Source of the DNA: Cudoniella acicularis
Lineage: Eukaryota > Ascomycota > Leotiomycetes > Helotiales > Helotiaceae
NCBI GenBank assembly: GCA_013054445.1
Contig: JAAMPI010001031.1
Coordinates: forward strand, 1-20,837
Length of the DNA: 20,837 nucleotides
Direction: 5' to 3'
Shown here: in pieces, positions 9,951 to 18,838 of the stretch
Position numbering within the stretch: position 1 is the first letter of the stretch
Layout of the letters: each line of letters opens with the position of its first letter
Notes under the pieces: generated by a model
Told to the model about the DNA's origin: nothing
Seen by the model: the letters and a program-made list of their open reading frames with translations, nothing else
The model's database searches: none
Position numbers and translations under genes: made by a program

Positions 9951-10012
9951 AGAGTAGGGACCACCATCAGCGGCCTATTTAGCTAAAACCATAAAAATAA
10001 ACCCCTTATTTT
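9951..10012 (+). repeat. Left terminal inverted repeat of the Tc1-like element
   Basis: It starts AGAGTAGGGACCACC and can be followed to ACCCCTTATTTT at about 10001-10012. It matches the reverse complement of the right end with gaps and many C-to-T type differences. Confidence 0.8.
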
Positions 10013-10069
10013 AAAGTTTACTTTAATTATAATTTATATTATTTTAATCAGAAGATCTTACGAATTAAT

Positions 10070-11090
10070 TAATAGTAGCTAATCTAGTTATTTTAATTAT
10101 ATCCTTGGCTTTATAGATTAATTACTCTATATAATACTAGAAGCTATATAGGTCTACCTAGTTTAAAAGTTTTTAAATCTCCTTATATATATCTTCTTTA
10201 TTTTTTAGAATATATAGTAATTTCTTTAGCTCTTCTTTTATCTAGCTCTATACCTTCTTAATTATGTTTAAATTTAGTAAAGAAGATAACTAAAAGAAAA
10301 AGCCTTAGATACTATATTATAACCGTAGTAGCTAGGAATTCCCTAAATACACCTTTAAACCGTCTTCTATAAAGATATACTCTAGCCTAAGTTTGTTAAA
10401 TAACGGGAAAATAATAGGTTTGAGAACTTGTTCGAGATACGTCTTCGAGTATATACCCTTACACTTAGAAAGCTTTTCTAATAAGACTAATTCTGACTTA
10501 TAATCCTACCTGATAGCCCTCTATATTATGACTAAGAACCTCCCCGACCTATATACCGACCTTATATAACTTAGACGGCGCTTTTCGTCTACCCACTATA
10601 TAACCAAGATTCTTCTACTCTTCCTAACCTTAAACATAGCTTCGTCTAACTAAATGACCTTTCGCTAGTCTCCCCTAGGCTTACCGTCATCCCTATAGGC
10701 TATATAGCCCGACGTCCCCAACTACCTATGATCGAACATGAAAGTTAATCGTTTCTTAGCTTATAGGCGTGATAAATAAGGTCAGGGGCACGTAATATAG
10801 CGACGGTAGCCTATATAGCGAAGTTCTCGACGAATAGTCCTAATAGACACTAAGATACTAAGTTAGGTACGGACCTAGTTAAAGGTAAAGCGCTACGTTG
10901 ACTAGTCTCTTGATATATAGCGAATATAATAGTAGATCTCGCTTATAGACATTATATAAGGCTTTAGGTCCTTTCTTCTATGTAATCGGCGACTCGATTC
11001 CTAGCGTAAAATACGTCTAATTATATACTAGGAAAGGGTAGTCTACGAGACGATTTCGCGCTACGATTTTCCCTAACGATAGTTTATATA
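10070..11090 (-). pseudogene. Tc1-like DDE/D transposase, destroyed by nonsense and missense transitions
   Basis: From about 10860 down to 10248 one minus-strand frame reads without a shift through recognisable Tc1-family blocks. These are a winged-helix part (VSIRTIRRELRYIGYRRYIT), the first catalytic Asp in LDEAMF (codon 10644-10646), WVDEKRRLSYI, a long conserved block SELVLLEKLSKCKGIYSK, the second Asp in FIEDGLKVYLG (codon 10362-10364), and the third catalytic block, where the acid is Asn (codon 10272-10274, LNLNIIKKV). At least eight stops lie in this frame, mainly at positions where the family has Trp, Arg or Gln. Boundaries are approximate because the N- and C-terminal ends are too decayed to place. 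It cannot make an active transposase. Confidence 0.82.
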
Positions 11091-11216
11091 CTATAATACA
11101 TATAGGGGTAGCCTATTCGCTATTCTCTTTCTAGAGGGGAGAACTAAAGATAATACCGTCGTTTATCTTGAATTATATGATAATATAATTATTAGTTGAT
11201 TTAATAAGAAGGTGAA

Positions 11217-11286
11217 AAAATAAGGTGTTAGAAATAGACGCGTTCTCGCGTTCTCGCTTAGTAGGCCACGTGTGTGGCCCTACTCT
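11217..11286 (-). repeat. Right terminal inverted repeat of the Tc1-like element
   Basis: Read inward on the minus strand it begins AGAGTAGGGCCACACACG and reaches ACACCTTATTTT. It still has several intact CpG sites and a short tandem CGCGTTCT CGCGTTCT at about 11240-11256, so it is less decayed than the left end. Confidence 0.8.
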
Positions 11287-11559
11287 TACCTTGCAATTAG
11301 TCTATCATACTTTTAGCCACGTTTTCACTTTCCACAACTCGGAAGTTGAGTTGTCTCAGTTGGGTGGAGCGGCAGTTCTCTTCTAGAGGATGACGGCAGA
11401 ATGCTGTGCGATCACTAAAGGACAAAAGGGGGGGAGGGGAAAATATAGTTTCCCAGACGATTTGTCGCAACAGTCGATACATTGAATTTCTCTCCTAAAT
11501 CATCCTCTTGTCCTTCAAATTCTCTGACCAAGTACTCCAAAACATTCGTCTCGATGTCT

Positions 11560-14500
11560 TTAGAACATATGGACCTTAACCCCACTCAAAAACATAGCCG
11601 GCAATAAATCCTCGTTCTCATTCAAATTCAAAATTGCAGCTCTCAATTCTTTCGGCACCTGCTGAAGGATAGTGTCGCTCAACATCCCATCCAGTCTTTC
11701 CCCCCACATGTCCGTAACGGTTTGCACAATTTCAGCGCCGAAGAGCGTCCCTCGTTTGACGAGAATGCCAATCAACTTTTCTTTGCCGTCTGAACCTCCA
11801 CTGTCTGAATCTTCGTCAATCTCAGCATTGATCTGTGCGGCTTTGTCGATTTCTTTTTCTGGCCCGACCACTTCGTCTGCATATCTTCGAGCAATGCGTC
11901 CACGAATGAGCACATTCATAACTCGGCACAGCTCCGTTTTTTTATTTTCCATGTAGTTTTCCCAGTGCCCCACAAGTCCGAACTCAGGTACAACGTTTTC
12001 GAAGTCAATCTGGTCCGTGGCAATTCTTCGTCCGTAATAACTATGTGTGGAGCCGAGTTCCAGTTGACAAAGGAACCATTTGGCTCCTTCAGCGCCCGTA
12101 AATCTTGCTAGAACCCATTCGCCCACAATAAAGTTGATGTTCGTTTCTTGGACGAAGTCCAGCATACGGCACACCCTTCTCTGTTCTTCTGTCTCGCCAA
12201 AGGCTTGGGTCTGGGCCTCTTCACCTTGAGTATCGTGTTTGCTGTTTTCATTCTCGGGGGCTCCAGTTGGTTGGGATTTTTGTCGCATGAAACCAGACGA
12301 TAACGAAGCGAGTTTACCGTAGTAGTTGGTGTTTTCTTGTCCCGGTGCAAGAGGTAGATCAGTCTGAGTTGAGCCGCCCCCTTTCTCCAATTCGACTTCA
12401 AACAAAGCTTGCTGTACAACGTCACAGACGTCTAACTGCTTGCGCAAAACACCGGCGGCACAAGAAAAGTTGACTGTTATCGTAGAAAGTGCAGTACTAA
12501 TAGTACACTGGCCGCTAATCTTCTGGCTTTGGTTTACTACACTTTCCACTTGGTAACGGAGTGCTTCGGGATTCTGCATGGTGATTACAACTCTTTGAAT
12601 ATCGAAAACACCTTCGATGCCAGATGTGGTAACCATGATTGGGTTTGGGCAAATCATGCTGTTGCTCAAAGGCGTTTTGGTTGTCTTCGGTTTCTGTCGT
12701 CCTATACGAAGCCTATCTAAGTTTGGAGCCTGCAGATTTTCGAAAAGATCTTTGAATTCATCCGGGATATTCTTGACATCTCGCTTGGTGGAGATCCAGT
12801 CATTAATTTCATCAACCAGTGTTTCAGGTTCGACCTGTTCTTGAACCGTTGTAACTGGCCGCTGGGTGGTTGGAGCAGTATTCGAACTGTCTTTCGCAGG
12901 CTCTGGTTCCTCAGGGGCACTTTTTTTGCCATAAAGACTTTGCAATCCTCGGGCTTTGAGCTTCGATGCAGATATTTGTGGCATTTGTGGAATTTGTGGT
13001 GTTTTGATTCCGAACCGAGAAGCGATGCTGCCACTGCCCTGCACCTTGCCTCCACCGACCACGCTCTTAGTGCTTTCACCCTCAGTCCTGGAACGAGCCT
13101 TCGGCTTGTACTTGTCTTCAAAACTCGGAGTATCTTTGAGATACACTAACAGCTTGCTAAGATTCACAAGTTGAGGCCGGAGGTCATGTAAGCGAGTTTC
13201 TTTAATGAACTTGAGAATGCTTCGTATCAGGTCAATCGGCATGTCTTGATGTGCCGTTCTTTTAAGGAAATCGATCGTTTGACGCAATAATAAATTAAGG
13301 CGCGATGCTGTATCTTGTAGACCGTACCGTTTCTCTTTCGAAGCCCTCGCTAGCACGTCGTTCCTCCTTGCAGTAAAATAACCCTCAGTTCTTTCCGGGC
13401 CGAACGCGGTCAAATTTGAAGGATACAGCGATCGACCCCTAATTGGACTTCCCAGGTCTTTGCCAGCCCAGTTAAAAATAGAAACATCATTTGTGGTAAT
13501 GACTACCTCGTCGAGTAACCGGCAAAGTGCTTTCGTCGGACCTTCTGCATGAAATGCCGCGAATTTTACACCGAGGACTCCCATCAATGAATAAACTCTA
13601 TCGACAGGAACTGTGCACTCTCTGTAAGATGCCAATGACAAAATATCATAGGCAGGAAGGCTGGATCTGCTAAGTCCCCGACAGCACTCAGGTGGAGAGA
13701 CATGTGTGAACTGAGAGACTCGCTTCCGATCCTCATCAATAGCTCCCGTGCAGTCTTCAATCAAAGCTCTCACTAAAAGCTTAATTAAGCTTCTGGCTTG
13801 TGCTCTGATTGAGGTCGTATCGAAACCCAGGGCTGTGAATAAATTCCTAAGTCTTTGGCCAGCGGAAGTTCCTCTGTTCAAACGAGACTCTATCCCATAG
13901 GCTGCGACAGAAATCGCGTTTCGAATGTAGGCACTGGAATTATCGTCATCCATGTCTCCCGGAAAATGTACGCCAAGAAAGTCGAGAATGCCAATCAGCC
14001 TTCGCGATTTTTCTGAGCATCCGGGATAACTGATGTATTCGATCTATGCCTCGGTCAGATATTTACAATTTTTAATCGAAGGATTATTTAAACACAAGCT
14101 GTGAGAACGTACCTTCTCTCCGGTATCCATCAGTTCCCGTAGTATTGCCGTGTCCTGAAGAATTGACTTGGCTTCCGGTGGCACGTTTAAAATGTCTCCA
14201 TCTTGAATATGCTTATCAAGGTAGGAACAATGATAATAGTAGGCGCCCAAGCCTTCTACAGATCGAGCCAAAGGCTGCCAGAGACTATTGACATAAAATG
14301 ACATCTTGCTCAGGACAAGTTCCTGTAATGTCCAGCCTCGCGTCGCCCACTTCGGATCAGAGACGCAGTCAAAGCTGCAGAAATTCGGTAGCTCAGCTGG
14401 CTGCTCCAGATGATCCCACGTAGAGACCCATTCTGTGGAAGAAGGGGTATCGAGATGTACCAAACAAAAGTCGGCATTGTTGTACCACTCTCCCATCATC

Positions 14501-15672
14501 GCCAGTGACCCGGTGAGTTCGTTTGCATCACTTTTGTCGATACAGCAAGTGTCGTTCCACAAATAGCGTTTTCGACCATTAGATGGAAACAGCCCTGAAT
14601 CTAGGATTCTCTTGGCTTCACGAATAGACCCTTCGATTTTATTCATGGACTTCTTCCTTTCCAAGACTGGAAGCAAGTCCTCAACGGCCAAACTTAGCGC
14701 AGAATCGTGGTTCATAACCTCGCAGCTTGCTGTTGCTTTTCTCAGCCGTTCTTCAGCTTGGCCCAACTTCTCTTCAGCTTGAGACAATTCTTGTTCGGCT
14801 TGAGCAAACTCTTTGCCCAAATCGTCCTTTTCATTCATCCCACTTGGCATTTCCGAATCGTCAACTCCGGCATCTTTTTTCTCCTTCTCTAGTACATTAT
14901 CTGCCATCTTCCGCAGCTCCAGCTCCTTTTTTTTTGCATTACAAGAATTTCGAGCAGTCATTTCTCCCCAGGTCGCTTCCTTGAATTCGGCCAGCTGAGC
15001 AAGAAGCTCGCGTGCATTGGAATTGGTCCCAGAGCGACTCAGGACTGTGTCGATTTTCTTTATTTGTGCCTGTATGTCTTTGGTACATTGAGCACTGAGT
15101 AATTGAACATCGCTTTTTCCAGCCTCCAGGTGCTTAAATTTCTTGGCTTTGAACCTTGCAAACCTCCTAGCCTCCTCATCGGAGTCGTCATGCATCATTT
15201 CATAGACTTCCCTTTTCTTCCGACTTTCTTTCAAGTTGGAGATAAATGGGTAACTAATCTCCTGGCCTTTCCAACTGTGAGAAAGTATGACATATTGTCC
15301 AGTGGGCCAATCCTCCAGATTGCCAGTGTCTATGTTGAACATGCGCTTGGGAGTTTGGAGGCCGTCAGGTTTGATCGAAGATGGATCAAATGCTTCCGTA
15401 GAGTCATCGAGATTAGCATTTGAAGCCTTGCCGTCAACGAATTCCGGCACGAAAGTCGCGTGGATCAACCAGTTCATGGATTTCCGAACTTTCTCTTGGA
15501 GCAGTGGATCAAGAACACTTTTGACATAAGCATCCCGGGCCACATGGTACCCGACACCTGCGCTGCTGGCAAGTTGGGATATCATTGACTTCTCAGAAGG
15601 GGTATTAGTACCCGTGGCGTCGAGTATCTTTTTTCCGAGGCGCATAAGTTCATTCTGGTCGGTCCACGACAT
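11560..15672 (-). CDS. HET-domain (heterokaryon incompatibility-type) protein with coiled-coil insertion
   Basis: The exons are 15672-14113 and 14043-11560, giving 1347 residues. HET-domain proteins act in fungal non-self recognition and cell death after fusion of unlike hyphae; the exact role here is inferred from family only. The HET hallmarks are YVILSHSW (residues 127-134), RYLWNDTCCIDKSDANEL (369-386) with EWYNNADFCLVHL after it, and WATRGWTLQELVL (442-454). Between the first and second block lies a roughly 200-residue Lys/Glu-rich segment, predicted coiled coil, with three exact heptads at 290-310. RECTVPVDRVYSLMGVLGV (about 661-679) is the usual follow-on block. A disordered Pro/Ser-rich linker lies at about 835-935. 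The C-terminal 190 residues (NFIVGEWVLARFTGAEGAKW to SGVKVHMF) form a conserved region I know from other large fungal HET proteins, without a named function. The start is the first ATG of the frame. Confidence 0.9.
14044..14112 (-). other. Intron of the HET-domain gene
   Basis: A 69-base phase-0 intron with donor GTACGT (14112-14107 on the minus strand), branch-like CTGAC, and acceptor CATAG ending at 14044. Splicing joins LMDTGEK to IEYISYPGCSEKSRRLIGIL. Without it the first exon would stop 22 codons later. Confidence 0.9.
14743..14805 (-). repeat. Three 21-base tandem repeats coding for coiled-coil heptads
   Basis: Codons 290-310 of the HET protein read (A)QAEQELS, QAEEKLG, QAEERL: three seven-residue units encoded by three imperfect 21-base repeats in frame. 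Copy number changes here would lengthen or shorten the coiled coil by exact heptads. Confidence 0.8.
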
Positions 15673-16397
15673 TTCGCGAGTGCTGTTCTTGGCAGACCGA
15701 GAAAACTGGGTTATAGACGAAATGACGAGAATGCTTGAATAATTCGTTGCGAGCAGCAGGACTTCAGTGCAAAATGCAAGAAGTGAAACAAAATTTTAAC
15801 AGAAAGCCCCACTTACAGAGACGAATTTGCACAAGTAATAACAGCCGAAGTAATGCTCGAGCGAATATTGGAAGCGTGCATTGCAATCTCTACCCGATTA
15901 ATGAACAGGTACTTGTCCGACAGATGATGAGGCCCAACTTGAACACAACATGTGATATGTCCTCCTTCTATTTGTTGTGGATGGCGGTGAGGGGCTTCAA
16001 AACGCAGAAGCAGATGCCCGAGTCGCGATTGTCGTTTGATTTGGCAATTTTAGGCGCCGCTCTGATCGTGACTGGGGAAAGATCAATCGCTCAGCCAGCC
16101 ACATAACAAACAGCACATTAACTTGCACGACGAAGACCGACCGCTTAGCCAGTCACATACGGATCACCAAACGGCACGTCTGCTTGCGCCCTACGAATAA
16201 GGCTACCTTTTGTCTTCTCATCGGAACTTTATTCACGTTCATTGGTTTACGAATTTCGTACATCGGATCAAATGCGGCAGTGACGGCAGCGTCCTCGAAA
16301 CGAGCCATCATAGCACCCCCCAAACCAGACAGAAAGGCCTCTTATCTTTTTCTTCCCCACAAATGTTATATCTCACCTAGGTATCTATTGAACCAAC
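15673..16397. other. Divergent region between the HET gene and the gene at 16398
   Basis: Should contain both promoters. Open frames at 15735-16106 and 16184-16423 have no recognisable motif, and their first codons are TTG, not ATG. I see no other structure. Confidence 0.45.
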
Positions 16398-17220
16398 ATG
16401 GCATCATATCACCGGATTCTTAAAGTCTTCGGAAGGTCTGTCGAAGACAAAACGTTACAATGTGACTGGTACGTCGATCCAAAGCTGCTCAAGCTTTAGT
16501 ACCAAATAGATCGGTCAAGCTCAAGTAAGTTCTAACAAACGGGTATGCAATAGTGATATACACCCTTGGGAAGTTCTTGTCAATGAGAATCGCTGGTCTG
16601 GGAAACTTCGACTTGTGGGCTTCGTGGACGTCTTTTTTCTGATCAGCTATTCCGAGAACTCACGTTTTCACAACGGCATAGTCATCTACAGTATACTCTG
16701 ATTTATCCAGCCGAGACATTCATTACTGATATATGAAGCAGAGGACGACCAACATATCGAAAATATCTTGAAGCTCGCTGGGAAGGAATTCGAGGATATC
16801 AACTTGCTACCGAAGAGCTCGGAGCCTATAAATACACCTGCTCCCACGCCAGAGCAAAAAATCAAATACATCACCTTCTCTCGCGACACCGCCGATTATA
16901 CCGTCACTAGCATCGGACATCCCATTGGTCTTCGAATCAAGTACAATACCTCCTCCCTCGAAAAATACACAATTCAGCTCCGCAAGCCTCAAGATCCAGT
17001 TTTAAAAAAACAGTACAAGAGAGCGATCAAACAGCATGACACGTTAGATATGATTCAGGACGCGGTGAAACTGGGGCTTGTGTCATATGCAGAGATTCTT
17101 GGACATGGACTGGGTCATATTTCTAGGGGGAGCTCGACACTAGAGATAGGGAAAGGGTTTGTCGGAGGTCTGGGATCGAGTCAGCAGAGCTGGACTGGGT
17201 TGAGTGGAGACAAGACCTGA
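16398..17220 (+). CDS. Hypothetical protein, three proposed exons
   Basis: My model has exons 16398-16468, 16554-16614 and 16711-17220, 213 residues in all. Exon 1 starts at an ATG after CCAAC and reads MASYHRILKVFGRSVEDKTL. Exon 2 continues with DIHPWEVLVNENRWSGKLRL. Exon 3 contains LLIYEAEDDQHIENILKLAG, then a polar stretch, ITFSRDTADYTVTSIGH, KQHDTLDMIQDAVKLGLVSY, and a Gly/Ser-rich C-terminus. The third exon alone has no ATG near its beginning, which is why a spliced 5' part is needed. Exons 2 and 3 lie in the same frame, separated by one TGA at 16699-16701. If the second intron is not real, the gene would be broken by that stop. No family is recognised. It is divergent from the HET gene, about 725 bases away. 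Confidence 0.45.
16469..16553 (+). other. Proposed first intron of the 16398 gene
   Basis: 85 bases, donor GTACGT at 16469, branch-like TTCTAAC at about 16530-16536, acceptor AATAG ending at 16553. All signals fit ascomycete consensus, and the join keeps the frame open. Confidence 0.55.
16615..16710 (+). other. Proposed second intron of the 16398 gene
   Basis: 96 bases, phase 0, donor GTGGGC at 16615 (fits GTRNGY), T-rich interior, branch-like CTGAT at 16698-16702, acceptor CCAG ending at 16710. It removes the in-frame TGA at 16699-16701. An alternative donor in the same phase is GTGGAC at 16624. Confidence 0.4.
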
Positions 17221-18117
17221 GAATGGGAATCGAGAGTGAAGGGTGTGATGTGAATATTTCTGGTTTTCATTGGTTATAGTGACTATCAAACATCATAGCG
17301 TAGCTCAATTCAAGGTCTTGAAAACTACACAAATAGTACGAAAATCCTTTCTCGAATAGAGATGGCCCTCCGGCAACCAAAAAGACACTTGTAATATACA
17401 AATCTGTCCAATAGGAGAACTACTCACATGGAGAACTGCTTCCTAATATAATTTGAGTAGAATTGAAATTGCAATCAACGAAAACGGGAAGGAACAATTC
17501 ATACGAGACCTCATCACTAACACTAACGATCATGCTAATGCAAGGAATCTTGCAGGTTAGTCAACGGTGCCGATTAATTCTTGAGAGAAGCGCCTTTCTC
17601 TCTCTCAAAATCTGTAAGGAGAAGGGTACGAGTTACGTCCGAAGTTACGCCTTCTATAGGGGGTTTCCAATATGTTTTAGCGAGCAGTCGCTAAATTATA
17701 GCGCGTGAGTGCCTATAAGTTAGTGAAGATGGGCTAAGCCCTTTCTCTTCACCTTACCCCTCAAAAATCATTATTTAATGACTTTGTATAGGTCTCGCAT
17801 CAATAAAAAAAATTAATTTACTAGTCGTAAAGACTGAATAAGTGATTGTTATTCTCGTATTATAAGATTGCGCTTCCTAAACCCAGAATATCCTACATTG
17901 TCCCAAGCCACTGGTCCTGGTCGAGCAACTGCACCAGTTGGCTTTATATACAGCACTAAATAATACAATAATATAAGGAAGCAGATTATTTTTAGTTCTG
18001 CATTTATACCACACCTACGTGTTCGCACAAACACTAACGATGCCAGCAAATGCTAGGAAAAGCCACACTTTGCATTAATTCTCTGAGCATTTGTGTACCC
18101 TCCGTATTGGTCGCTTC
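17221..18117. other. Spacer with a cluster of short hairpins
   Basis: No gene is supported; open frames at 17463-17708 and 17849-18049 (minus) are not protein-like. Three inverted repeats lie close together: TTGAGAGA/TCTCTCAA (17581-17588 and 17601-17608), TTTAGCGA/TCGCTAAA around a GCAG loop (17676-17695), and GTGAAGA...GGGCTAAGCCC...TCTTCAC (17723-17752). Confidence 0.5.
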
Positions 18118-18195
18118 ATTACAGCCGGCTGTAATTGATCCAAAAAGGCTGCGGGTTGACGCAGCTCAATTCACGATTCCAGTGCCATAGGCACT
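18118..18195. repeat. Three consecutive perfect inverted repeats
   Basis: An 18-base perfect palindrome lies at 18118-18135 (ATTACAGCCGGCTGTAAT). It is followed by GCTGCG/CGCAGC with a 6-base loop (18148-18165) and AGTGCC/GGCACT with an ATA loop (18181-18195). All three sit in 78 bases of locally GC-rich DNA. They could be protein-binding sites or remains of a mobile element. Confidence 0.6.
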
Positions 18196-18838
18196 CGTGC
18201 AGCGCCTCTGGTGCGACACTGCAGCTTCAAGAGGTGGCATGCTCCGGGCTGGAGGCCTAAATTGAGGGACTTTGGGGTCCGGAGTCACGAGTCATAGCTA
18301 GGGTAGCTTCAGGCATCATTTCAAGCAGCAGAGTAGAAGAACGCTGCAGTTGGGGCTGCATGCATGGGCCTCCGGTTCTCTGCATTTACGCAAGCCACAA
18401 ACCTGCAGACCACGCGAATCGGAAGAAGCTTAATTTAAGTCTACTTTCCGATATCCAAGTGCATTGTTTGTAGCAGAATACCTAATTGGGTAGGCGGTAT
18501 ATTCAGGGGTAGCGCGGGGCGCGAGACACAGTAAGCTTACTAGGCCGAATATACGAGTAGGGCGGTGAGTTGGGGGGGAAACCGTGCACCCCAGCCTTCA
18601 TATTAAAGGTCGAGTTTCTGCACCTTAAATCGTATCAGGTTTTATATTCTTCAGGTATCAAAATCCGCTCACCACCAAGCTGCAGCGCAATTCAAAACGC
18701 AACAACGCCGATCGTGCCAAACGGGGAATCCTTTGGGCCACAGCACCCACCAGACCCACTAGCGGGGGAAATTTTAATCCCGCAAAACCATCAGCCTAGC
18801 GCTTGATTCTACAACATATATTGAAATATTCAGCAACC
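18196..18838. promoter_or_regulatory. Upstream region of the gene at 18839
   Basis: GC-rich up to about 18420, then mixed. It includes a TGCATGCA palindrome near 18358-18365. An open frame at 18570-18806 lacks recognisable content. The last 40 bases before the ATG are A-rich and leader-like. Confidence 0.4.

Larger units (their letters stand above)
9951..11286 (-). mobile_element. Decayed Tc1/mariner-type DNA transposon, full length (1336 bases)
   Basis: The element is bounded by TA duplications at 9949-9950 and 11287-11288, the target site of Tc1/mariner elements. Its ends are inverted: AGAGTAGGG at 9951-9959 and CCCTACTCT at 11278-11286, with similarity continuing for about 60-70 bases inward. 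Inside, on the minus strand, lies a transposase reading frame ruined by many stops (see the pseudogene entry). The interior is very rich in TpA, as expected after RIP or long CpG/CpA decay. It does not interrupt a recognisable gene; it sits between the hydrolase relic and the 3' end of the HET gene. Confidence 0.88.

Noticed and set aside
10000..11200. Possible centromeric or mitochondrial-insert AT-rich block
   Set aside because: Transposase blocks in one frame, TIRs and TA duplications explain the interval fully as a decayed transposon.
14707..14998. Plus-strand Phe/Leu/Ser-rich frames opposite the HET coiled coil
   Set aside because: Reverse-strand reading of a Glu/Gln/Lys-rich repeat gives such peptides; the HET frame is the real one.
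15735..16106. 123-codon plus-strand frame upstream of the HET gene
   Set aside because: It starts at TTG, has no recognisable motif, and lies where the HET promoter is expected.
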